Positions 47,497 through 56,124 of a DNA stretch of 64,000 nt are shown one piece after another. Both the position numbers and the translations under genes were made by a program. How positions within the stretch are numbered: the first letter of the stretch is position 1; every line of letters begins with the position of its first letter. The notes below the pieces were generated by a model. The model ran no database searches. It was not told the DNA's origin and saw nothing but the letters and a program-made list of their open reading frames with translations. This DNA is from Streptomyces sp. NBC_00370 (GTDB lineage Bacteria > Actinomycetota > Actinomycetes > Streptomycetales > Streptomycetaceae): positions 5,108,501-5,172,500 of the forward strand of contig NZ_CP107968.1 in the NCBI RefSeq assembly GCF_036084755.1, given 5' to 3'.

Positions 47497-50400
47497 TCAA
47501 GCCTCCACCAGCGCCGTCTGGACCTGGGTCGCCTTCCGGCGTACGACGTGGGTGGCTCGTCCCGGTGCCATCGTGCGGCCCTTGATGTTGCCGATGAGAT
47601 AGCCCTCGGTCGGCGGGCAGGACAGCAACAGGGCCGGGGTGTTGACCTCTTGGAAGCGCCGCAGCAAGTGCTCGCTCAGACCCCGGCTGGCGCCGGACGC
47701 CGAGCGCGTGACCACCATGTGCAGTCCGACCTCGTAGCCGAGCGCGAGGTGCGGGAGCAGCGGGTCGAACGGTGCGTTGCCGATGCCGGTGCCCAACATG
47801 TCGTAGTCGTCCACGAGGATGAACAGCCGCGGCCCCGTCCACCAGTCGCACAGCCGCATCCGGGCCGGGGAGATCTCTTCCCCCGGCAGCCGGGTGCGGA
47901 CCGCGCGGGCCGCGCCGTCGACCAGGTCCTTCAGCGCGTCGATGGAGACGGCGTGCCCCAGACGGTATTCGTCCGGGATCGCCTCGACCAGGTCGCGGCG
48001 GTAGTCGACCACCATGATCCGGGCCTCGGCCGGGGTGAAGCGGTCCATGATCGCCTTGGCGGTCAGCCGCAGCAGGTTCGTCTTGCCGCTCTCCGCGTCG
48101 CCCACCGCGAACAGGTGCGGATTCTCCGCGAAGTCGTGCCAGACGACGGAGAGTTGCTCCTCCTCCAGGCCGATCGGCATCCGCAGGTTGCCCTCAGGTG
48201 ACGGCAGTTGCCCGACCGACAGCCTGGTGGGCAGCATCCGCACCTGCGGGGTCTGCTGTCCCGGCCAGCTCTCCTTGAGGGCGGACACCAGACCTGACAC
48301 ACCGTCGGCGAGGTCGTCGGCGCTCTCCATGCCGTCGATACGGGGCAGTGCGCCGAGGTAGTGCAGCTTGCCCTCGCGGGTCAGACCGCGGCCGGCCAGC
48401 CGCGGCACGGTGGAGGCGCGCCGGGTGTCGATCTCGGAGTCCATCGCGTCACCCATCCGCAGCTCCAGATGGGTGGCGGCCTGGTCGCGTACGCCGGCGG
48501 ACAGTTCGACCCAGCGGGACGTGGTGACGATGATGTGCACGCCGTAGTTCAGGCCGCGGGCCGCGATCCCGTTGAACGTCTGGATGTAACGGTCGTAGTC
48601 GGCCCGCACCGTGGACCAGCCGTCGATGACGAGAAACACGTCGCCGTAGTGCTGCTCCGGGAACTCGCCCGCGGCCCTGCGGCGCCGGAAGGTCGGCATC
48701 GAGTCGATGCCGTGCTCCAGGAAGAACCGCTCCCGCGACGCGAGCAGGGAGGTGATCTCGGCGACCGTCCGGCTCACCCGCTCGCTCTCCAGCCGCGCCG
48801 CCACACCGGCGGTGTGCGGCAGTTCGGCCAGTGCGGCCAGCGTGCCACCGCCGAAGTCGAGGCAGAAGAACGACACTTCGCGCGGGGTGTGGGTGACGGC
48901 GAGAGCGGTGAGCAAGGTGCGCACCAGGGTGCTCTTGCCGCTCTGCGGGCCGCCCGCGATGGCCACATGGCCGCCCGAACCGGACAGGTCGATGGTCAGC
49001 AGGTCGCGCATCTGCTCGAACGGCTTGTCGACGATGCCGATGGGCACGGCCAGCTTGCCGCGGCCCGGCCAGCCGACAGTGGTCAGCCCCAGCTCCGGGT
49101 CGGGGACCAGGGGCGGCAGGATCTGGTCGAGGGTGGCGGGCTGGTCGAGCGGCGGCAGCCACACCTGGTGGGCCGGAGGGCCCGCGCCGCGCAGCCGGTC
49201 GACAGCCACCGACAGCAGGGTGTCGGTGGTCTCTTCCTCCTCCTCCGGCTCAGGGCCTGGCAGGTCGGGCACCTGGCGCGGCACCACATAACCGGCGGTC
49301 CACGGCACGGTCTGACTGGCCACCCTGGCCTTGTTGGCGCCGGATCGGCGCTCCTGGTAGGAGCCGGACACGTAGGCGGCGCGGAAGCGGGTCAGCGCCT
49401 CCACCCCGGACTTGAGGTAGCCGCTGCCCGGCTGCGGGGGCAGTTGATAGGCGTCCGGCACGCCGAGCACACCGCGGCTCTCCATCGCGGAGAACGTACG
49501 CAACCCGATCCGGTAGGAGAGGTGGCTCTCCAACTGGTGCATCCGGCCCTCGTCCAGCCGCTGGGAGGCGAGCAGCAGATGGACGCCCAGGCTGCGCCCG
49601 AGCCGTCCGATCATCACGAACAGCTCCATGAACTCCCGGTGCACGGCGAGCAGTTCGCTGAACTCGTCGACAACGACGAACAGGCTCGGCAACGGCGCGA
49701 GCGCAGTGCCGGACGCGCGCGCCTTCTCGTAGTCCAGCGCGGACGTGTAGTTGCCGGCCGAGCGCAGCAGCTCCTGGCGGCGCATGAGTTCGCCGTGCAG
49801 CGCGTCCTGCATCCGGCCGACCAGCGTGGCCTCGCCGGCCAGGTTGGTGATGACGGCCGAGGTGTGCGGCAGTTCGTCCAGGCCGAGGAAGGTGGCGCCG
49901 CCCTTGAAGTCGACGAGGACGAAGTTGAGGGTCTCGGACGAGTTGTTCAGCGCCAGCGCCAGCACCAGGGTGCGCAGCAGCTCGCTCTTGCCGGAGCCGG
50001 TGGCGCCGATGAGCATGCCGTGGGGTCCTGTGCCGCCCTGCGCCGATTCCTTGATGTCCAGCTCCACCGGTGCGCCGTCGGCGCTCACCGCGATCGGTAC
50101 CCGCAGCCGGGCGGGTCCGGTGCTGCGCTCCCAATGGGCGTGCGGCTCATGGCGGTAGAGGTCGGATATGCCCAGGAGTGTGGTCAGCTCCAGATCGGAC
50201 GAGAGGGGCGCCGAGGCGTCGGACCCCACGCCCATCCGGTACGGGGCGATCCCCTTGGCCAGCGCGGTGGAGCCGGTCGGCCCGAACCGGTCGGGCCGGC
50301 CGAGCCGGGTGGTCTGCTCCTTGCGGTCGCGGTCGGTGCGTACCAGTGCGAAGTCGTTCTCCGACACCTCGAAGCGCAGGGTGACCCGGCCGGGCCGCCA

Positions 50401-51459
50401 GGTCAGCGCCCCTTCCAGGTCGATGACCACGGCGTTGCGGAAGCCGGCGCCGTCCAGCCGGTGTCCGGCCGGTACACCGCCGCCGTCCAGCACGATCACC
50501 GTGAACGGCTCCTCGCGCCCGGCAGCGGCTTCCGGGTCGAACGGAGGACGCTCCAGGAACTCGGCGCCGAGCAGATCCTCCAGTTCGTTGAAGGCGGAGA
50601 CGAACATCCGGGCCTGGCCCGCGCCGTCGGTCTCCTGCGGATGCAAGTTGTGCGGGAGCCACTTGACCCACTCCCAGTCCGCGCGCCGCTCGTCCGAGAC
50701 GCACAGGGCCACCCACACGTCGTCCGGCGCGTGGAAGGTCGCCAACTGGGCGACCATGGCGCGGGCGAGGGAGCGCATGCTCTGTTCGTCGCCGCGCAGC
50801 AGCACCCGGGCCCAGGCCCGCAGATAGATGGCGATGGGCTGTTCGGGCACGGTGGCGTAGGTCCGGATGAAGCTGCGCAGCGCGTGCGCGGACAGCGGTT
50901 CGAGGTCCTCCACCGGAGTGGTGGAGTTCGGCACCAGCCGCAGACCTAGCTGCTGGTCGCCGACGGCCACCCGTACCTCGCCGAAGTCCTCGTCCTGCGG
51001 GCGGCGTTCCCACAGCCGGGTGGTGCCCACCATCGACCACAGCGCGGCCGGCTCCGGGTGCCGCCAGGCCAGCGCCTTCTGCTGGTCGGCCACGGCGGTG
51101 CGCACCTTGCGCCGGGTCTGGGTGAGGTAGCGCAGATAGTCCCGGCGCTCGCCCTTGAGCCGCTGCTTGCGCTCACTGGCCTTGCGCATCATCTGGCCGA
51201 CCATCATCGCGCCGGACGCCAGCACCATCATGCCGATGGCCAGGTACATGAAGTGGCCGCCCGATGCGCCGCTCATGCCCGGCCGCATGAACATCAGCAT
51301 CATGGAGACCGACATCATCGCCATGGGCAGATACGTCCACACGGCTGAGCTGTCCGGCACCACTTCGGGCAGCGTCGGCGGCTCCTGCAGGGACAACTCC
51401 CCTTCGGGCATGTCCGGGCCACGGCGACGGGCCGGCCTGCGGAACAGGACCACACTCAA
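47497..51459 (-). CDS. eccC: Type VII secretion ATPase EccC
   Basis: 1320 residues from the TTG at 51459, chosen because GGAGA lies 7 bases upstream and the protein then begins MSVVLFRRPARRRGP, the family's usual start. Two membrane helices (about 43-60 and 69-90), then three FtsK/SpoIIIE-type ATPase domains with Walker A IGATGSGKSELL (about 483), AGGPQSGKSTLV (about 834) and VGDAESGKTNLL (about 1117); Walker B VLVDFKGGA, FCLDFGGG and MVVDYRR. EccC is the motor of T7SS and reads the C-terminal signals of Esx substrates. It is transcribed opposite to eccD and eccB. Confidence 0.97.
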   Translation of the reverse strand: MSVVLFRRPARRRGPDMPEGELSLQEPPTLPEVVPDSSAVWTYLPMAMMSVSMMLMFMRPGMSGASGGHFMYLAIGMMVLASGAMMVGQMMRKASERKQRLKGERRDYLRYLTQTRRKVRTAVADQQKALAWRHPEPAALWSMVGTTRLWERRPQDEDFGEVRVAVGDQQLGLRLVPNSTTPVEDLEPLSAHALRSFIRTYATVPEQPIAIYLRAWARVLLRGDEQSMRSLARAMVAQLATFHAPDDVWVALCVSDERRADWEWVKWLPHNLHPQETDGAGQARMFVSAFNELEDLLGAEFLERPPFDPEAAAGREEPFTVIVLDGGGVPAGHRLDGAGFRNAVVIDLEGALTWRPGRVTLRFEVSENDFALVRTDRDRKEQTTRLGRPDRFGPTGSTALAKGIAPYRMGVGSDASAPLSSDLELTTLLGISDLYRHEPHAHWERSTGPARLRVPIAVSADGAPVELDIKESAQGGTGPHGMLIGATGSGKSELLRTLVLALALNNSSETLNFVLVDFKGGATFLGLDELPHTSAVITNLAGEATLVGRMQDALHGELMRRQELLRSAGNYTSALDYEKARASGTALAPLPSLFVVVDEFSELLAVHREFMELFVMIGRLGRSLGVHLLLASQRLDEGRMHQLESHLSYRIGLRTFSAMESRGVLGVPDAYQLPPQPGSGYLKSGVEALTRFRAAYVSGSYQERRSGANKARVASQTVPWTAGYVVPRQVPDLPGPEPEEEEETTDTLLSVAVDRLRGAGPPAHQVWLPPLDQPATLDQILPPLVPDPELGLTTVGWPGRGKLAVPIGIVDKPFEQMRDLLTIDLSGSGGHVAIAGGPQSGKSTLVRTLLTALAVTHTPREVSFFCLDFGGGTLAALAELPHTAGVAARLESERVSRTVAEITSLLASRERFFLEHGIDSMPTFRRRRAAGEFPEQHYGDVFLVIDGWSTVRADYDRYIQTFNGIAARGLNYGVHIIVTTSRWVELSAGVRDQAATHLELRMGDAMDSEIDTRRASTVPRLAGRGLTREGKLHYLGALPRIDGMESADDLADGVSGLVSALKESWPGQQTPQVRMLPTRLSVGQLPSPEGNLRMPIGLEEEQLSVVWHDFAENPHLFAVGDAESGKTNLLRLTAKAIMDRFTPAEARIMVVDYRRDLVEAIPDEYRLGHAVSIDALKDLVDGAARAVRTRLPGEEISPARMRLCDWWTGPRLFILVDDYDMLGTGIGNAPFDPLLPHLALGYEVGLHMVVTRSASGASRGLSEHLLRRFQEVNTPALLLSCPPTEGYLIGNIKGRTMAPGRATHVVRRKATQVQTALVEA

Positions 51460-51692
51460 CGGACGGTCTCCTAACGGGGCGGCATTACGTGACTCAAGGT
51501 GAATCCTCAAGGACTCGCGAGGCCGTTGACCTGATCGGCATGTTCATTCCATTGCCAACTTCGGCTCAACGTGCTCATTAGCCGAGCCAGTTGGCTTTTC
51601 TGCTGCTTACTGTGGCTGCACCGGCATGTGTACCCCCCAACCAGACACGTCCGGAGAGCTGTGAACCAGTACCAGAAGCGGGAGTACCTGCG
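51460..51692. promoter_or_regulatory. Divergent eccC / eccD promoter region
   Basis: This 233-base gap is clearly AT-richer than the flanks (51530-51620). It must contain promoters for eccC (minus) and eccD-eccB-esx (plus). No unambiguous -10/-35 pair was found. Confidence 0.45.
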
Positions 51693-53093
51693 ATGAGTGG
51701 CACCCAGACGGCCGGTCTGTGCCGTCTGACCGTCCGCGCGCCCAGCAGGAACATCGACCTCGGCGTCCCCTCCGACGTTCCCGTCGCCGACCTGCTGCCC
51801 GCCGTCGTGGGCTACGCCGGTGACGACCTCAAAGAGACCGGGATCGACCACGGCGGGTGGGTCCTGCAACGCCTCGGCGGCGAACCCCTCGACGAGGAGC
51901 GCACCCTCGACTCGTACGACCTGCGCGACGGCGAAGACCTCTACCTCAGGCCGCGCATCGAAGCCCTGCCCGAGGTCCAGCTCGACGACCTGGTCGACGG
52001 CATCTCCACCACCATGGCGGGCAGCCCCTACGGCTGGAGCCCGAAGGCCAGCCGCAGACTGCTCCTGGGCCTCGCGGTGCTCGCCCTCACCGGCGGGCTG
52101 GTTCTCCTGGCGCTGCCCGGCGGCTCGACGGAGTTGCGCGCGGTGTGCGCGGCGGTCGTCGCGCTGCTGCTGATAGCCGGCGCGGGGTCGGCCAGCCGCG
52201 CCGTCGGTGACGCGGGGGCCGGTGCGGCACTGGGCGTCATGGCCGCGCCTTATCTCGCGTTCGCCGGGTGGGTGCTGCCCGGCGGTGAGCTGACCGGGCC
52301 GCACGTGCACGAGGTGGTCGGCTCCCGGCTGCTGGCCGCCAGCGCGGCGGGCGCCGGCGGCGCCATCGTCGTGCTCGCCGCGGTCGCGGCCTTCGCCGCG
52401 CTCTTCCTCGGTGTCGCGGTCTTCGCAGTGTTCGGCGCGCTCGCCGGCACCCTGATGCTCGCCGCCGACCTGGCGCCCCATCAGGTCGCCGGCGTCGTCG
52501 CCCTGGTGGCGGTGATCCTCGGCGCTTTCGTCCCCTCGTTGTCCTTCCGGATGGCCGGGCTGCGGATGCCACCCCTGCCCACCAACGCCCAGCAGTTGCA
52601 GGAGGGCATCGAGCCGCACTCGCCGAGCGGTGTCGCCGCCCGCGCGATCCTCGGCGACGGCTGGATGAGTTCGCTGTACGGGGCCGTGGGCGCGGTCTGC
52701 GCCGGCTGTCTCGGCGTGCTCGCGTGGTACGCGGACCTGGCCGCCACGTTCCTGGTCTGCGCGCTGTCCCTGCTCCTGCTGCTGCACAGCCGCGGCCTCG
52801 GCAACGCCTGGCAGCGGCTCTCGCTGACCGTCCCCGGCGCGCTGGGCCCGCTGCTGCTGATCGTCATCGGCGCCGTCTCCTACGCCCCCGACCGACGGCC
52901 CCTGCTGGTGGCCGCGCTGCTGGCGCTCACCGCCGCCATGGCCATCGCCTCCTGGACGGTGCCCGGTGCCCGGCTCGTGCCGTACTGGGGCCGGCTCGCG
53001 GAGATCCTGCACACCCTGGCGGCGGTCAGCCTGCTGCCGCTGGCCCTGTGGGTGCTCGGCGTGTACGGCGCGCTGCGCGGACTGATGGCCTGA
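51693..53093 (+). CDS. eccD: Type VII secretion integral membrane protein EccD
   Basis: 466 residues from ATG 51693 (MSGTQTAGLCRLTVRAPSRN). The first about 85 residues form the ubiquitin-like YukD domain (CRLTVRAPSRNIDLGV, GGEPLDEERTLDSYDLRDG, EDLYLRPR). From about residue 125 the protein is almost entirely hydrophobic with about 11 membrane helices and short loops. EccD forms the bulk of the ESX membrane pore. It precedes eccB by 15 bases. Start follows CGGGAGTA. Confidence 0.96.
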   Translation: MSGTQTAGLCRLTVRAPSRNIDLGVPSDVPVADLLPAVVGYAGDDLKETGIDHGGWVLQRLGGEPLDEERTLDSYDLRDGEDLYLRPRIEALPEVQLDDLVDGISTTMAGSPYGWSPKASRRLLLGLAVLALTGGLVLLALPGGSTELRAVCAAVVALLLIAGAGSASRAVGDAGAGAALGVMAAPYLAFAGWVLPGGELTGPHVHEVVGSRLLAASAAGAGGAIVVLAAVAAFAALFLGVAVFAVFGALAGTLMLAADLAPHQVAGVVALVAVILGAFVPSLSFRMAGLRMPPLPTNAQQLQEGIEPHSPSGVAARAILGDGWMSSLYGAVGAVCAGCLGVLAWYADLAATFLVCALSLLLLLHSRGLGNAWQRLSLTVPGALGPLLLIVIGAVSYAPDRRPLLVAALLALTAAMAIASWTVPGARLVPYWGRLAEILHTLAAVSLLPLALWVLGVYGALRGLMA

Positions 53094-53108
53094 GCGGGGG
53101 TGTGAACG

Positions 53109-54638
53109 ATGCAGGACCGACGCGACCAGGTACAGGCGCACATGTTCATGATGGGGCGGCTGACCTCCGGCATGCTGCGCGCCGATCCCGACGCCCCGGA
53201 GAGCCCGCAGGGCCGTACCAACCGCGGCATCGCGATCAGTGTGCTGGTCGCGATCCTGATCTGCGCGGGCGCCTTCGTCTTCGGACTTCTGAAGCCCGGC
53301 ACCAAGACCTCCTGGCGGGACCCCGGCACGCTGGTCGTCAACAAGGACACCGGCGCCCGCTACTTCTACCTCGACGGCCGGCTGCGACCGGTCCGCAACT
53401 TCACCTCGGCCGAGCTGCTGGCGGGCGACCGGATGAAGGTGATGTCGATCGGCGCCACGTCGCTGGAGGGCACCCCGCACGGGGCGCCCGTCGGTATCGT
53501 CGGCGCCCCGGACGAGACCCCGTCGGTCGGCCGGCTCGACGACGGGCCCTGGCAGGTGTGTTCAGGGACCACCACCGGCTCGACGGGCACCACGGTCGCC
53601 GTGGGCGCCGAACTCGCCGGAGCGGGGCTCGACGAGAAACAGGGGCTGCTGGTCACCGGGCCCGACAAGGCCGACTACCTGGTGTGGCAGGGCCGCAAGC
53701 TGCGGCTCGACGACCAGGCGAACGCCACCGAGGCGCTCGGCTACGCGCAGGAGAGGCCCGTACAGGTCTCGGCCGCACTCCTCAACTCGCTGCCGTCAGG
53801 GCCCGACCTGACCCCGCCCGACGTGCCGGGACTCGGCGAGCCGGGCCGAGAGCTGGGGGACCGGCAGACAAAGGTCGGCGAGATCTACCGGGTCACCGCG
53901 TCCGGCGCACGGCCCCACTACTACCAGTTGCAGCGCGGTGGCCTGGCCCCGCTCTCCGCGACCGGCGCGGCCCTCGCGCTCGGCGACCCCGAGACCAAGC
54001 AGAAGGCGTACGGCGGGCACGCGACCGCCGCGCGCAGCCTCGGCACCGACGCGCTGAACGGGAACCTGGCCAAGGACACGGACCCGGTCAACCGGGCGGA
54101 GGGCATGCCGGAGGCGCCGCCGGAGCCGGTGGCCCTCGGTGTGGGGCAGACTCCGTGCGTCGCGGTGCGGGCGGCCGGCGACGGCACCCGGGTGAGCGTG
54201 TCCCTGGCGGACCCCGGCGATCTAGGGCCCACCGCGCAGGCACCGGCCGAGGGCCTGACCCCGGCGTGTGTGACGGTCAACCGGATCGCCGTACGGCCGG
54301 GCCGCGGCGCCCTCGTGCACGCGCTCGGCGCCGCCGGCGGTGATGTCGGCAGCACGCTGTACCTGGTGACCGACACCGGAATGAAGTACCGGCTTCCCAC
54401 GCAGGAGACATTGAAGGCGCTCGGTTATACGGAGGCCCGTGCACAGGGCCTGCCTTCCGCACTGCTTTCCATGATCCCGACCGGCCCTGATCTCACGCCT
54501 GAGGCGGCCGTTTCAGGGCGGGCGAAAACAACGGCGCCGAGCTGCGGAAACGTATCCGAAAAAATACCGGCGCAGTATCTTGCGTATCACTCCGATTCGC
54601 AACATGCGCTATTGCGAAGGGGGTTGACGAGCTTTTAG
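53109..54638 (+). CDS. eccB: Type VII secretion protein EccB
   Basis: 509 residues. Starts MQDRRDQVQAHMFMMGRLTS; one membrane helix at about 38-61 (GIAISVLVAILICAGAFVFG). The outside part has the repeated EccB pattern (YFYLDGRLRPVRNFTSAELL, SAALLNSLPSGPDLTP and, near the end, SALLSMIPTGPDLTPEAAV). EccB forms the outer ring of the ESX complex. Family members usually stop near that last motif; here about 40 more residues (to LLRRGLTSF) run into AT-richer DNA that looks like promoter DNA of the next gene. The tail may be a recent stop-codon loss. Confidence 0.94.
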   Translation: MQDRRDQVQAHMFMMGRLTSGMLRADPDAPESPQGRTNRGIAISVLVAILICAGAFVFGLLKPGTKTSWRDPGTLVVNKDTGARYFYLDGRLRPVRNFTSAELLAGDRMKVMSIGATSLEGTPHGAPVGIVGAPDETPSVGRLDDGPWQVCSGTTTGSTGTTVAVGAELAGAGLDEKQGLLVTGPDKADYLVWQGRKLRLDDQANATEALGYAQERPVQVSAALLNSLPSGPDLTPPDVPGLGEPGRELGDRQTKVGEIYRVTASGARPHYYQLQRGGLAPLSATGAALALGDPETKQKAYGGHATAARSLGTDALNGNLAKDTDPVNRAEGMPEAPPEPVALGVGQTPCVAVRAAGDGTRVSVSLADPGDLGPTAQAPAEGLTPACVTVNRIAVRPGRGALVHALGAAGGDVGSTLYLVTDTGMKYRLPTQETLKALGYTEARAQGLPSALLSMIPTGPDLTPEAAVSGRAKTTAPSCGNVSEKIPAQYLAYHSDSQHALLRRGLTSF

Positions 54639-54680
54639 TATCGCGTTGCACGGGGCAGATTCCAGTCTGAAGGGGAGACC

Positions 54681-55010
54681 ATGCAAGGTATTTCACAGCA
54701 GGAAGAGAATGCCACTCGGAACGGCATCAACGCCTTGGAGCAGGCGTTCTCGGGTGTGCAACGGAGCCGGCAGGAACTCGAAAACACCAAGAACAACGTG
54801 GGTGTGGGCGGTGATGTGGGCGGTAACTTCCGCGCGCTGCTCGACAAGTGGGACGACCAGGCCGAGATCATCTCGAAGAATCTCCGCGACATGGTCAACG
54901 AGCTGAACAACACATTGCAGCAGAGCGGTCAGACCCGGGGTTCGGCGAACGACGACGTGAATCAGGCGTACCAGCGGGCCGACTCGATTTTCAACGCTCT
55001 CGCAGGCTGA
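54681..55010 (+). CDS. Esx-like (WXG100 superfamily) protein, first of pair
   Basis: 109 residues, two helices around a turn KWDDQAEIISK in place of a strict WxG (Trp-Asp-Asp). Length and coil pattern fit EsxA/B-type secreted proteins; N-terminus MQGISQQEENATRNGINALE. Ribosome binding site AAGGGGAG. The likely heterodimer partner is the next gene. The C-terminus (YQRADSIFNALAG) has a YxxxD-like export signal (Y-Q-R-A-D). Confidence 0.85.
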   Translation: MQGISQQEENATRNGINALEQAFSGVQRSRQELENTKNNVGVGGDVGGNFRALLDKWDDQAEIISKNLRDMVNELNNTLQQSGQTRGSANDDVNQAYQRADSIFNALAG

Positions 55011-55054
55011 GCGCTTCCCCCTGAACGTACCCACCGATCGAAACGAGGTGTGCC

Positions 55055-55387
55055 ATGCCCGGTGGTGCAAGTGACTTCACAGACGGCAATATCTTCGTCG
55101 ACTTCAGCCGCTCCGGCAACGCGGTCGAAGACATGCGCATTCAGACCAATCAGATCCAGAACTGGCTCCAGCAGTTGAACCAGGAGCTGGGCGCGCTCAA
55201 CGAGAGCTGGGTCGGTGACGACGCGGATGTCTACCGCAAGAAGCAGACGGCGTGGAACAACGCGGCCGATGCCATGAGCAAGCTGCTCACCAGTCACGCC
55301 CAGGTACTGGACGACGTGTCGAACGCCTTCGACCAGAACCAGAAGCGCTCAGCCCAGGGCTGGGAAGGCGTGCGGATCGGCGCCTGA
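55055..55387 (+). CDS. Esx-like WXG100 protein, second of pair
   Basis: 110 residues with a proper WxG turn in LNESWVGDDADVYRKK (Trp-Val-Gly). Two-helix hairpin, typical Esx length. Starts MPGGASDFTDGNIFVDFSRS after GAGGTG. Forms the conserved pair with 54681-55010. Followed by a strong hairpin (55409-55453) that may lower transcription of downstream genes relative to the esx pair. Confidence 0.87.
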   Translation: MPGGASDFTDGNIFVDFSRSGNAVEDMRIQTNQIQNWLQQLNQELGALNESWVGDDADVYRKKQTAWNNAADAMSKLLTSHAQVLDDVSNAFDQNQKRSAQGWEGVRIGA

Positions 55388-55408
55388 ACCGGCGAGGAAT
55401 GCGCGGTG

Positions 55409-55453
55409 ACGGGCGGCCGTCGGCGTCGATGGCGGACGTGGACGGCCGCCCGT
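55409..55453 (+). terminator. Hairpin after the esx pair
   Basis: A perfect 13-bp stem, 55409-55421 with 55441-55453 (ACGGGCGGCCGTC/GACGGCCGCCCGT), encloses 19 bases. It begins 21 bases after the second esx stop and ends 66 bases before the next gene, so it can act as a partial terminator that makes esx mRNA more abundant. Confidence 0.7.
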
Positions 55454-55519
55454 ATCCGCGGCAAAGGCGCGAGTGGGCGGCGCCGCGGCGGACCACTGGA
55501 GTGAAAGAGGAGCGGCACC

Positions 55520-56032
55520 ATGGCAGACGGCGGCAAGGACGGACCGCTCGTCCTGAACAAAGAGTGGATCAAGGGCTTCATCAACGGCGATCTCCACGAG
55601 TTCCAGACGGCGATCGGGAAAATACTGTCCGACGCGCCCTCGGAGCGGTTCGCGAGCGACATGCACGGGGCCGATGTGCAGAGCATCGTCAATCTCGGAC
55701 ACATCCGCCCGAGCAATATCCACACCGGGAACTCGATCCCATTGGCGATCGGCGCCCTAGCCGGCGACGACGGTCTCGCCGGTGACCTGGTCAAGGCGGT
55801 CAAGGACACGGCCGACCAGCTCGCCGAGTTCGTCAAGGACCAGAAGACGCTCTTCGAGGACATCGAGAGCAATCTGCGGGACGCGATGGAGACGCTGCTC
55901 AAGACCGAGGGCGACAGCCTGAACAAGATCGACGGCGAGAAGTTCCTCGACGTCTTCGAGGACGTCAACGACGACATCACCGACTCCCTGGGCGGCAGCG
56001 GTGGTGGCGGTGGCGGTGGTGACGACGCGTGA
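55520..56032 (+). CDS. Hypothetical T7SS-linked protein
   Basis: 170 residues, soluble, mostly helical (LVKAVKDTADQLAEFVKDQK, LFEDIESNLRDAMETLLKTE), ending in a Gly-rich tail (GGSGGGGGGGDDA). N-terminal ADGGKDGPLVLNKEWIKGFI. No family recognised; the helical middle and position suggest an ESX-secreted or -associated protein. AAGAGGAG ribosome binding site. Confidence 0.75.
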   Translation: MADGGKDGPLVLNKEWIKGFINGDLHEFQTAIGKILSDAPSERFASDMHGADVQSIVNLGHIRPSNIHTGNSIPLAIGALAGDDGLAGDLVKAVKDTADQLAEFVKDQKTLFEDIESNLRDAMETLLKTEGDSLNKIDGEKFLDVFEDVNDDITDSLGGSGGGGGGGDDA

Positions 56033-56124
56033 ACCGCTGAACCGTCGCCGGCTGACGGCTCTTCCCGCCGCCGTACGCCGCCGAGCCTGAGTCCCGCCCG
56101 TATTCCTGCCGTTGGAGTCCCGCC

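Noticed and set aside
48361..50949. 862-residue plus-strand frame
   Set aside because: Mirror frame of eccC, which has clear motifs and start signals on the other strand.
51507..53480. 657-residue minus-strand frame
   Set aside because: Antisense to eccD and eccB; no motifs.
52724..54343. 539-residue plus-strand frame overlapping eccD and eccB
   Set aside because: Arg/Gly/Pro-rich shadow frame overlapping two well-supported genes.
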